This document shows, in pieces, positions 24,834 through 32,189 of a stretch of 41,169 bases of DNA. The position numbers and the translations under genes are program-made. Within the stretch, counting starts at the first letter, position 1; each line of letters starts with the position of its first letter. The notes under the pieces are model-generated. The model was not told the DNA's origin and did not search any database. It saw only the letters and a program-made list of their open reading frames with translations. The DNA lies in contig JAFSYP010000013.1 of assembly GCA_017449935.1 (NCBI GenBank), positions 1 through 41,169 of the forward strand, read 5' to 3'. The DNA comes from Clostridia bacterium. Its GTDB lineage: Bacteria > Bacillota > Clostridia > Oscillospirales > Acutalibacteraceae.

Positions 24834-27074
24834 ATGGACAATTACTGCGGAAAAAGATTGGACGGCAGATACGAGATCCGCGAGATCATCGGCGTCGGCG
24901 GTATGGCCGTCGTCTACAAGGCGTACGACAACATCGACGACCGCATCGTCGCCGTCAAGATCCTCAAGGACGAATACTTGACAAACGAAGATTTCCGCCG
25001 CCGCTTCAAGAACGAATCGAAAGCGATCGCCGTTCTGTCGCACCCCAACATCGTCAAGGTGTACGACGTGAGCTTCGGCGATCGGCTGCAATACATCGTC
25101 ATGGAGTACGTGGAGGGGATTACGCTCAAGGAATACATCGGCCAGCAGGGACAGCTTAACTGGAAGGAAGCCGTGTATTTCCTGGCGCAGATCCTGCGCG
25201 CGCTTCAGCATGCCCACGACAAGGGCATCATCCATCGGGACATCAAACCGCAGAACATCCTGCTGCTGGAAAACGGCACGATCAAGGTGACGGATTTCGG
25301 CATCGCGCGTATGGCGCGCAGCGATACCCAGACCAGCACCATGGCCGGCAGCGCAGTCGGTTCCGTGCATTATATCAGCCCGGAGCAGGCCAAGGGCGAT
25401 CCGACAGACAACAAGGCGGACATCTATTCCGTCGGCGTGGTTCTGTATGAAATGCTCACGGGCAAGCTGCCGTTCGAGGGCGAGAACGCCGTTTCCGTCG
25501 CGCTCATGCAGCTCCAGAAGACGCCGCGCCGTCCGCGCGACATCGATCCCAATATCCCCATCGGGCTCGAGCAGATCACCATGCGCGCCATGCAGAAGCG
25601 TCCGCGCGACCGCTACCAGTCCGCGTCGGAGATGCTCATGGACATTGACGCGTTCCGCCGCGATCCGCGCATCCAATTCGGCTACGATTTCTTTGTCGAT
25701 CAGCAGCCCACGCGCTATGCGTCCAATGCACAGTCGCAGCAGCGCCCGCAGCAGAGACAGCCGCAGCAAAAACAGCAGCAGCGCCCGCAGCAGCGTCCGC
25801 CGCAGCAGAGACAGCCGCAGCGTCCCGAACCGGAACCGGAAGAGGACGAAGGCTCCTCGAGCGCGCTGCCCATCATCGGCGGCATTATCGGCGGTATGCT
25901 GATCCTTGCGGCGATCATCATCGGCTTTTGTCTCGCAACGGGCGTTTTCGCCGAGAAGATAGAGGTCCCCAATTTCGTGGGAATGAATTACAACGAGCAG
26001 ATCCGAAACAACAGCGACTACGCGCAGCTGCATATCAAGATCAACGATTCCACCGAATCGGACACCTACGAGCCGGGCGTCGTTTTCGATCAGTCTCCGT
26101 CGGCGAACGTCAAGATCCGTCCCAAGGAGGAGATCACGCTCTATGTGGCCAAGGCGCGTCAGGACGTTGAAGTTCCGGACGTGTATACGTATTCGTTTAC
26201 CGATGCGATCACCATGATCGAGGGCGCAGGCTTCAAGTATACGCTCGAGTACGAAAAGGACAGCGGCGCGCCGGAAAAGACAGTCATCCGCACCAAGCCC
26301 GAGCGGTATACGTGGGCGACCAAGGGAACGACGGTCGTTCTGTACGTCGCCGCGGAGAGCGATACGGTGGCTGTGCCGAAGATCGTGGGATACGATCTGC
26401 AGACCGCGCGCGAGCTTGTGCAGTCCGTGGGGCTGGATCTGGAAGTATCTGCCGAGGAAAACAGTTCGGAAAACCAGAACGTCGTTCTGCGTATCTCCAA
26501 TTACCGCGAGGACACGCAGGTGCCGAAGGGTACGGTCATCGGCGTTGTCATCAGCAACGGAAAGCCCACGGAGTCCACGGCGAAGATCTCGTTCACACTG
26601 CCCGATACGGGTGAAGACGCCACGGTCAAGGTGTACTTAGGCAACGAGCTGCTTCCCGATCTGACCAAGACGCTCCTGCTCGACGGCAGTTCGCATTCTT
26701 TTGAAGTCACGAGCAGCAACGACAGCAAGAAACTGGTCGTCAAGATCGGCGACGAAACATACTATGAATGCACGGTCGACTTCACGCAGTCTCCCGCAAG
26801 AGTATCGAACGAGAACACGCATACCTATACCGGTGGCGGCGGCGAGATCCCGGTCGGATCGGGGATCATGCCGTCTGTCGAGGGGTACAGCTATGACGAA
26901 GCGGTCGAGACGCTGAATTCCGTCGGCTTCTACAACATCCAGCGTTACGACGTCTCAACGGCAGACGAGGCGAAGAATGAGCAGGTGTTCCAGCAAACGC
27001 CGCGGTTCAGAGCGTTCCGATACACCGATTACAGCACAGAGATCGTGTTGAGCGTCTATACGTACGAGGAGTAA
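24834..27074 (+). CDS. prkC: PASTA-domain serine/threonine kinase PrkC
   Basis: A membrane Hanks-type kinase that senses muropeptides or lipid II and controls wall growth, dormancy exit and germination. The 746-residue protein has a kinase domain (about 10-275) with GVGGMAVVY, Lys42, HRD at 134-136 and DFG at 154-156. A Gln/Pro-rich juxtamembrane linker lies at about 300-342 and a transmembrane helix at about 344-372. Outside are PASTA repeats at about 377-443, 444-509 and 510-578, a different beta domain at about 580-660, and a fourth PASTA-like repeat at 678-746. The final repeat after the beta domain is unusual compared with Bacillus PrkC, which ends in an Ig-like domain. Confidence 0.95.
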   Translation: MDNYCGKRLDGRYEIREIIGVGGMAVVYKAYDNIDDRIVAVKILKDEYLTNEDFRRRFKNESKAIAVLSHPNIVKVYDVSFGDRLQYIVMEYVEGITLKEYIGQQGQLNWKEAVYFLAQILRALQHAHDKGIIHRDIKPQNILLLENGTIKVTDFGIARMARSDTQTSTMAGSAVGSVHYISPEQAKGDPTDNKADIYSVGVVLYEMLTGKLPFEGENAVSVALMQLQKTPRRPRDIDPNIPIGLEQITMRAMQKRPRDRYQSASEMLMDIDAFRRDPRIQFGYDFFVDQQPTRYASNAQSQQRPQQRQPQQKQQQRPQQRPPQQRQPQRPEPEPEEDEGSSSALPIIGGIIGGMLILAAIIIGFCLATGVFAEKIEVPNFVGMNYNEQIRNNSDYAQLHIKINDSTESDTYEPGVVFDQSPSANVKIRPKEEITLYVAKARQDVEVPDVYTYSFTDAITMIEGAGFKYTLEYEKDSGAPEKTVIRTKPERYTWATKGTTVVLYVAAESDTVAVPKIVGYDLQTARELVQSVGLDLEVSAEENSSENQNVVLRISNYREDTQVPKGTVIGVVISNGKPTESTAKISFTLPDTGEDATVKVYLGNELLPDLTKTLLLDGSSHSFEVTSSNDSKKLVVKIGDETYYECTVDFTQSPARVSNENTHTYTGGGGEIPVGSGIMPSVEGYSYDEAVETLNSVGFYNIQRYDVSTADEAKNEQVFQQTPRFRAFRYTDYSTEIVLSVYTYEE
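25732..25830 (+). repeat. CAG-rich low-complexity repeat in prkC
   Basis: Repeated CAGCAGCGCCCGCAGCAG-like units encode a Gln/Pro/Arg linker between the kinase domain and the membrane helix. The tract stays in frame and looks like an expanded spacer of variable length. Slippage between strains is plausible but unproven. Confidence 0.7.
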
Positions 27075-27076
27075 GA

Positions 27077-27961
27077 ATGCAGCAAGAGGGCAGGATACTC
27101 AAAGGGATCAGCAGCTTCTACGAGGTGGAGGCCGGCGAAAAACTCTATACATGCAAAGCAAGAGGCGTGTTCCGCAAAACGGGAGTCACGCCTCTTCCCG
27201 GTGATTTCGTGCGTTTTACGCCCGGCGGCGAAGGCGAGGAAGGCACTGTGGACGCGGTGCTCGAACGAAGAAACAGCCTGATGCGCCCACCGGTCGCCAA
27301 TCTCGACTACCTGTTCGTGGTCGTGTCCGTATGCGAGCCTGCGCCGAACGCGCTGGTCATCGACCGGCTGACGGCGATCGCGGAGCATAAGCAGATCGAA
27401 CCCGTGCTGGTCGTGACCAAGTCCGACCTCGGCGATCCGCAACCGCTGTGTGCCGTTTACCGCAAGGCAGGCTTCTCGACCTTTTGCGTCGGCGCGGACG
27501 AGCGCGCGGACGTGCCGCGCATCCGGCAGATGCTGTGCGGGCATACCGCCGCGTTCACGGGCAATTCCGGCGTGGGCAAATCGACGCTGCTCAATGCGCT
27601 TGACCCTGCGCTCTCGATCGCCACGGCGCAGATCAGCCGCAAGCTCGGCCGCGGCCGTCACACGACGCGCCACGTGGAGCTGTACAAAACCTGCGGCGGT
27701 TACGTCGCCGATACGCCCGGCTTTTCGGCGCTGGACATCGAAAACGGCGAGTTCATCCATAAGGACGAGCTGCAGTACTGCTTCCGCGACTTCGCGCCGT
27801 ATCTCGGCGAATGCCGCTTTACGTCCTGTGCGCATGTGCGGGACAAGGGTTGCCGTGTGCTCGAGGCGGTGCAGAGCGGCGACGTGTGCGCCTCGCGCCA
27901 CGAAAGCTACGTCGCGCTGTATGAAGAAGCGCGGCAGATCAAGGACTGGGAGATCCGATAG
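27077..27961 (+). CDS. rsgA: ribosome small subunit-dependent GTPase A
   Basis: RsgA is a late 30S assembly GTPase (CpgA/YloQ in Bacillus, which is phosphorylated by PrkC). The 294-residue protein has an N-terminal OB fold, then circularly permuted GTPase motifs in the order TKSD (114-117), GNSGVGKST (from 162) and DTPG (212-215), then a zinc region with CRFTSCAHVRDKGC. It lies 2 bases after prkC, with GAGGAG inside the end of that gene. In Bacillus rpe follows; here a microgene does. Confidence 0.95.
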   Translation: MQQEGRILKGISSFYEVEAGEKLYTCKARGVFRKTGVTPLPGDFVRFTPGGEGEEGTVDAVLERRNSLMRPPVANLDYLFVVVSVCEPAPNALVIDRLTAIAEHKQIEPVLVVTKSDLGDPQPLCAVYRKAGFSTFCVGADERADVPRIRQMLCGHTAAFTGNSGVGKSTLLNALDPALSIATAQISRKLGRGRHTTRHVELYKTCGGYVADTPGFSALDIENGEFIHKDELQYCFRDFAPYLGECRFTSCAHVRDKGCRVLEAVQSGDVCASRHESYVALYEEARQIKDWEIR

Positions 27962-27977
27962 AGCCGCACACTTTCCG

Positions 27978-28011
27978 GACAGTTTGTATATACTGGCATT
28001 GACAAACTGTC
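27978..28011. promoter_or_regulatory. perfect 10-base inverted repeat before the microgenes
   Basis: GACAGTTTGT at 27978-27987 and ACAAACTGTC at 28002-28011 are exact inverted copies around a 14-base spacer that contains TATACT (27989-27994). The right arm abuts the AGGGAGG ribosome binding site of the 49-residue gene. No T-run follows, so it is not a usual terminator. It could be an operator or an RNA hairpin controlling translation. Confidence 0.6.
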
Positions 28012-28025
28012 AGGGAGGCGATGGT

Positions 28026-28175
28026 ATGTGCAGATGCAGACTGCGCGTGATCGGTCCGGCGCTGACCGCGTTCGGCGCGGGGCTGCTCACGGCGAAGCTG
28101 GTGCCGTATTCGGTGTTTCTGGTCGTTGCCGCTGCCTCATTGATCTTGACCGGCGTGCTTCTTTGCCGGTGCTGA
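28026..28175 (+). CDS. 49-residue CRC-flanked membrane microprotein
   Basis: I do not know a named family. The ATG at 28026 has GGGAGG 8 bases upstream, and the frame is clean to TGA at 28173-28175. The protein has two hydrophobic segments (about residues 8-25 and 28-46) around a KLVPY turn. It carries CRC at residues 2-4 and again CRC at 47-49, so a two-helix hairpin would bring four cysteines to one membrane face. The GxGLLTAxxxP pattern recalls short two-helix proteins I associate with Clostridia, from memory only. It lies 16 bases before spoVM, suggesting sporulation-time expression. Confidence 0.7.
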   Translation: MCRCRLRVIGPALTAFGAGLLTAKLVPYSVFLVVAAASLILTGVLLCRC

Positions 28176-28191
28176 AGAAAGAGGTGGTTCG

Positions 28192-28278
28192 GTGAAAGTG
28201 GTCGTAGTCAGAAGTCCCAGAGCGCTGCGGGGGATCCTCCGCTGGATATTCGGGATCAAAAAAGAGGATACGGAATAG
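28192..28278 (+). CDS. spoVM: stage V sporulation protein M (SpoVM), 28 residues
   Basis: SpoVM is a tiny amphipathic helix that marks the convex forespore membrane and anchors the coat ATPase SpoIVA. Aligned in register with Bacillus SpoVM (26 residues), this peptide keeps Met1, Lys2, Pro9, Leu12, Gly14, Ile15, Arg17, Gly21 and Asp26, with basic residues at 7, 10 and 24. Pro9 is important for function in Bacillus. The start is GTG at 28192 with GAGGTGG just upstream. Its place after prkC-rsgA fits the Bacillus order prkC-rsgA-rpe-thiN-spoVM. A hairpin follows 9 bases after the stop. It is easily missed because of its size and GTG start. Confidence 0.92.
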   Translation: MKVVVVRSPRALRGILRWIFGIKKEDTE

Positions 28279-28287
28279 GAGTCTGGG

Positions 28288-28308
28288 GCCGCATCTGCGC
28301 GATGCGGC
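28288..28308 (+). terminator. hairpin, probable terminator after spoVM
   Basis: GCCGCATC and GATGCGGC form a perfect 8-base stem around a 5-base loop (TGCGC), 9 bases after the spoVM stop. The following bases TGATTTATT are only moderately T-rich. The radical SAM start codon lies 9 bases beyond the stem, so the hairpin may also affect that gene. Confidence 0.6.
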
Positions 28309-28317
28309 TGATTTATT

Positions 28318-29232
28318 ATGGAGCATTATTATTCTTTGGACGTGTACAATCGCGAAACCTTCGGCCGCAAGCTCTACAAGCTGTCGCTGCCGGGCGGGAC
28401 GACCTGTCCGAACCGTGACGGCACGAAGGGCTTCGGCGGCTGTATCTTCTGTTCTGCGGGCGGTTCGGGCGAGTTCACGCCGGACGCTGCGCTTTCCGTG
28501 ACCGAACAGCTCGAAAGAGCAAAGCAGCGGGTGCGGCAAAAGATCCGTGAGGATGCGCAGACGGCGCAGTTCATTGCGTACTTCCAGAGCTTCACCGCGA
28601 CGTATGCGCCGATCGAAACGCAGCGTGCGCGGTTCTTCGAGGCTGCCGCATGGCCGCAGACGGCAGTCGTGGACGTCGCCACGCGTCCCGACTGTCTGCC
28701 GCCGCAGGTGCTGGCGCTTTTGCGGGAGCTGCGGCAGATTAAGCCCGTATGGGTGGAGTTGGGACTGCAAACGGCGAACGACGACACGGCCGTGCGCATC
28801 GGCAGGGGATATGAAACGCGGGAATACGTCGAAGCGGTCAAAGCGCTGCATGAGATCGGCGTTCCCGTCATCACGCATGTGATCTTAGGCTTGCCCGGCG
28901 AAACGCGCAAAGACGTGCTGCGCACGATCGAGACTGTGAACGAGGTAGCCTCGGACGGCGTAAAGCTGCAGCTTCTGCATGTGCTGCGCGGTACGGCGCT
29001 CGCCGAAACGGCGTATACGCCCATGGATATGGATGCGTATATCGACCTGCTTCTCGACTGCATCGCCCATCTGGACATGCGCATCGTCGTGCACCGGCTC
29101 ACGGGCGACGGCGACAAGCGCCTGCTGCTTTCGCCGCTGTGGAGCGCCGACAAAAAGCGCGTCCTGAACGCCGTACACCGCGCTATGCGCGAGCGCGCCG
29201 TCGTGCAGGGAAGCGCGTGCAAAAAGCCTTGA
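28318..29232 (+). CDS. radical SAM protein, TIGR01212/YtqA family
   Basis: A 304-residue radical SAM enzyme. The cluster cysteines are Cys30, Cys42 and Cys45 in [16 protein letters not shown], a CX11CX2C pattern that sets this family apart from the common CX3CX2C type. [11 protein letters not shown] and HVILGLPGE are typical of the SAM-binding barrel. Bacillus YtqA is the nearest relative I know; the family is related to Elp3-like enzymes and its reaction is unsettled. A stop codon just upstream limits the start to ATG 28318, which has no clear ribosome binding site because a hairpin occupies the region. Confidence 0.87.
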   Translation: MEHYYSLDVYNRETFGRKLYKLSLPGGTTCPNRDGTKGFGGCIFCSAGGSGEFTPDAALSVTEQLERAKQRVRQKIREDAQTAQFIAYFQSFTATYAPIETQRARFFEAAAWPQTAVVDVATRPDCLPPQVLALLRELRQIKPVWVELGLQTANDDTAVRIGRGYETREYVEAVKALHEIGVPVITHVILGLPGETRKDVLRTIETVNEVASDGVKLQLLHVLRGTALAETAYTPMDMDAYIDLLLDCIAHLDMRIVVHRLTGDGDKRLLLSPLWSADKKRVLNAVHRAMRERAVVQGSACKKP

Positions 29233-29257
29233 CAAAGGCTGCGGATTGCTTTATTAT
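29229..29257 (+). promoter_or_regulatory. sigma-A-type promoter upstream of mscL
   Basis: TTGACA at 29229-29234 overlaps the stop codon of the radical SAM gene, and TATTAT at 29252-29257 follows after 17 bases. Transcription would begin near 29264, giving a leader of about 43 bases. This suggests mscL-proC and following genes form a separate unit. Confidence 0.75.
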
Positions 29258-29306
29258 AAGGGTACAGCAAGTCGGGTATCCGACGAAAAGAGAGGAAATG
29301 AAAACT

Positions 29307-29744
29307 ATGGCAGAAGAGAAAAAAGGTTTTGCGGCAGAGTTTAAAGAGTTCATCATGCGCGGCAATGTGATCGACCTGGCAGTCGGCGTCATCATCGGCG
29401 GCGCGTTCCAGGCGATCGTCAGCTCTCTGGTGGACGACATCATTATGCCGATCATCAGTCTGGCGACCAAGGGCATAGATTTCACGAAGCTCGCCATTCA
29501 GATCAACGAGGAAACGACGCTCAACTACGGTAACTTCATTACGGCGATCATTAACTTCCTTATCATGGCGTTTGTGATCTTCATGCTTGTCAAGGGCATC
29601 AACAAGGTCCATGCGATCGGCAAGAAGGAAGAGCCCGCGGCGGAAGAAGAAGCGCCCACGACGAAGGTCTGCCCCTTCTGCAAGAGTGAGATCGCGATCG
29701 ACGCGAGCCGCTGCCCGCACTGCACGTCCGAGATCAAAGAATAA
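29307..29744 (+). CDS. mscL: large-conductance mechanosensitive channel with C-terminal zinc ribbon
   Basis: MscL opens under membrane tension to release solutes during osmotic downshock. The protein has 145 residues. [20 protein letters not shown] is the N-terminal amphipathic helix and first membrane helix, and [15 protein letters not shown] is the second. After an Ala/Glu linker the tail carries CPFCKSEI and CPHCTSEI, a four-cysteine zinc ribbon absent from the E. coli protein. ATG 29307 is preferred because GAGAGG is 11 bases upstream; ATG 29298 is too close to it. Confidence 0.94.
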   Translation: MAEEKKGFAAEFKEFIMRGNVIDLAVGVIIGGAFQAIVSSLVDDIIMPIISLATKGIDFTKLAIQINEETTLNYGNFITAIINFLIMAFVIFMLVKGINKVHAIGKKEEPAAEEEAPTTKVCPFCKSEIAIDASRCPHCTSEIKE

Positions 29745-30568
29745 TGAAGATCGGTGTGATCGGGACGGGGAATCTGGCGTCTGCCGTGATCGGCGGAGCC
29801 GTCCGCAGCGGCAGGATCTCCGGCGAAGCATTTATTGTATACGACATTTTTTCGGAGAAGGCGCGCGCGTGCTGTGAAAGGTTCGGCGCGTCCGCTGCCG
29901 ACAGCGCGCAGCAGATCGCCGAAACGTGCGACGTGGTGATCCTTGCGGTTAAGCCCAAGGACTTTGCCGCGCTGCTTTCGGCGCTGTCTCCCGCGTTGGA
30001 AGCGAACGATCCGCTGATCGTTTCCGTGGCGGCTGGGCTCTCCATAGAATATCTGACCGGTTTTCTCGGCTACGCCCCGCGTATCGCGCGAATCATGACG
30101 AACATCAACGCTGCGGTCTGCGGCGCGATGACGGCATACTGTGTCGGCGCGCGTGTGACTGCACAGGACGCGGCGTTTTTGGACAGCTTCTGCAAATCCT
30201 TCGGCGACGCGATCGCGCTCGAGGAGTCGCTGTTCGCGCAGTTCGGCGTGCTCGCCGGATGTGTGCCGGCGTTCGCCTACAAGTTTGTGGACGAGATCGC
30301 GCGTGCCGGCGTGCAGATCGGCGTGCGCAAGGACCTGGCGCTGCGTATCGCGGCGCAGACGGTGCTCGGCAGCGCGCAGGTCGTCGCCGAAGACGACGCG
30401 CATCCGTACGCGCTGATCGACCGCGTTTGTACGCCGGGCGGCACGACTATCGACGGGATCGCCGCGCTCGACGCGCTGGGATTCAACGACGCGGTGCATC
30501 AGGCGGTCGTCCGTTCGTTCGAGAAGGACATAGCGCTGGCCAAGGCAAAGGAAAAAGATCAAAAATAA
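29744..30568 (+). CDS. proC: pyrroline-5-carboxylate reductase
   Basis: Catalyses the last step of proline synthesis, using NAD(P)H. The 274-residue protein has the Rossmann start KIGVIGTGNLASAVIGG, VVILAVKPKDF, RIMTNINAAV, and the C-terminal TPGGTTIDGIAALD signature. It overlaps the mscL stop by one base, so an osmotic-release channel and a proline enzyme are co-expressed. Proline is a common compatible solute, which may explain the pairing. This is an inference. Confidence 0.95.
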   Translation: MKIGVIGTGNLASAVIGGAVRSGRISGEAFIVYDIFSEKARACCERFGASAADSAQQIAETCDVVILAVKPKDFAALLSALSPALEANDPLIVSVAAGLSIEYLTGFLGYAPRIARIMTNINAAVCGAMTAYCVGARVTAQDAAFLDSFCKSFGDAIALEESLFAQFGVLAGCVPAFAYKFVDEIARAGVQIGVRKDLALRIAAQTVLGSAQVVAEDDAHPYALIDRVCTPGGTTIDGIAALDALGFNDAVHQAVVRSFEKDIALAKAKEKDQK

Positions 30569-30587
30569 AAGAGCGAGGTGGCGCTGT

Positions 30588-32189
30588 ATGTTAAAGTGTA
30601 CGCCCTGCTCCTCTTTGGAGAAAATATTTCCCGACAAGGCCCCCGAAGCGGCGGGCTTGTCGGGGTTTTCTCTTTTGCAGGGGGAGTACGGCGCGTTTCA
30701 GATCGCGCTGGAAAGCGACCGGATCGAAACGCTGCCGATCGAAATCGAATCTGCGCTCGCGGTGCGGTGCTTTCGGGTCGACTGCATCGAGGCAAAGCAT
30801 GTGTGTCACAGGGGGGACGACGATTATCTGCGCAGGACGCCTGGCCCCTATCCCGACGTTCTGAAGCCGTGTTCGCTGATCACGGTCGGCGGCGAGGTGC
30901 GCGCGCTGTGGTTTGAGATCGGGGCGGGGGATTACCCTGCCGGCGTGTATCCGGTCACGGTGCGGCTGGGCGATACGGCCTGTACGGTACAAGTCGAGGT
31001 GATCGGCACCGTGCTGCCCGAGCAGACGCTTCTGTGTACGCACTGGCTGCACACGGACTGCCTGAGCACGCGCTACGGCGTCGAGGTGTTCAGCGAGGAA
31101 TACTGGCGCATCACGGAGAATTTCGTGCGTGAAGCGGTACGGCATGGGGTGAATTTCATTCTGACGCCGCTGTTTACGCCGCCGCTCGACACGGCTGAGG
31201 GCAAGGAGCGCCCGACCGTGCAGCTTGTGGACGTTTGGAAGACGGGGGAGAACTATTCGTTCGGCTTTGATAAGCTGCGCCGCTGGTTCACTATGGGCGA
31301 TCGGTGCGGCGTTCGCGCATATGAGATGTCGCACCTGTTTACCCAGTGGGGCGCGATGCACGCGCCGAAGGTCATGGCGTATGAAGACGGCGCATACCGG
31401 CAGATCTTCGGCTGGAAAACGTGGGCGGCGAGCCGGAAGTATACGGCGTTCCTGCGCGCGTTTGCCGCGGCGCTGCGTGCGTTTCTTGCACAAACGGGGA
31501 TGCTCTCGCGCTGCTGGTTTCATATATCCGACGAGCCGTCGTCGGACCGCATCCGCGACTATGCGCGCCGCAGCCGGCTTATCCGCGAACTGTTTCCGGA
31601 CTCTCCCGTGATGGACGCGCTGTCGGACCTCGCGTTCTACCGGCGCGGGCTGCTGCCGCAGCCGATCCCATGCATCAACCATGCGGCGGAGTTTTACGGC
31701 AAAGTGCCGCAGCTCTGGACGTATTACTGCTGCGGACCGGAGGACGGATACTATCCGAACCGATTTATGGCTATGCCCTCATACCGCAACCGTGTGCTGG
31801 GCATGTTGATGTATAAGTACGATATACGCGGCTTTTTGCAGTGGGGACTGAATTTCTGGTACAGCATCCTGTCCGATCATCCCATCGACCCGTATGCGCC
31901 GGGCGGCGCAGACGAGAGCTTTGCGGCGGGTGACGCCTATGTGCTGTATCCGGGCGACGCGGGCGAGCCGGTTGTGTCGCTGCGCTTCAAGGTGTTCCGT
32001 GAGGGACTGCAGGATCAGCGTGCGCTCGCGCTTTTAGAAAGCCGGATCGGCCGCGAAAAGACGTGCGCCCTGCTGGATGAAGCCGGGATTCGCGCGTTCA
32101 ATGAATATCCGCGCTCGGCCGAAGCGCTTTTGGCGCTGCGCGAAACGATCAACCGGCTGATCAAAGAAACGTCGGAGGTGTCGGAATGA
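30588..32189 (+). CDS. DUF4091 glycoside-hydrolase-like protein
   Basis: A 533-residue protein with the DUF4091 layout related to GH123-type beta-N-acetylhexosaminidases. Residues about 30-135 look like an N-terminal beta domain. The central barrel (about 140-440) has HISDEPS at 312-318, in which Asp315-Glu316 would be the catalytic pair. The C-terminal DUF4091 segment (about 450-500) has SLRFKVFREGLQDQRAL. No signal peptide is visible, so it should act in the cytoplasm, perhaps on imported aminosugar oligosaccharides. The substrate is unknown. GAGGTGG precedes the ATG, and it overlaps thiN by 4 bases. Confidence 0.82.
   Translation: MLKCTPCSSLEKIFPDKAPEAAGLSGFSLLQGEYGAFQIALESDRIETLPIEIESALAVRCFRVDCIEAKHVCHRGDDDYLRRTPGPYPDVLKPCSLITVGGEVRALWFEIGAGDYPAGVYPVTVRLGDTACTVQVEVIGTVLPEQTLLCTHWLHTDCLSTRYGVEVFSEEYWRITENFVREAVRHGVNFILTPLFTPPLDTAEGKERPTVQLVDVWKTGENYSFGFDKLRRWFTMGDRCGVRAYEMSHLFTQWGAMHAPKVMAYEDGAYRQIFGWKTWAASRKYTAFLRAFAAALRAFLAQTGMLSRCWFHISDEPSSDRIRDYARRSRLIRELFPDSPVMDALSDLAFYRRGLLPQPIPCINHAAEFYGKVPQLWTYYCCGPEDGYYPNRFMAMPSYRNRVLGMLMYKYDIRGFLQWGLNFWYSILSDHPIDPYAPGGADESFAAGDAYVLYPGDAGEPVVSLRFKVFREGLQDQRALALLESRIGREKTCALLDEAGIRAFNEYPRSAEALLALRETINRLIKETSEVSE

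Noticed and set aside
25732-25830. Repeat tract as a CRISPR-like array
   Set aside because: It stays in frame within prkC, has no distinct spacers and encodes a Gln/Pro linker.
27989-28004. TATACT or TTGACA in the inverted repeat as a sigma-A promoter for the microgenes
   Set aside because: TATACT has no -35 partner, and TTGACA at 27999-28004 has no good -10 before the start codon. Known sporulation-sigma consensus patterns were also not found.
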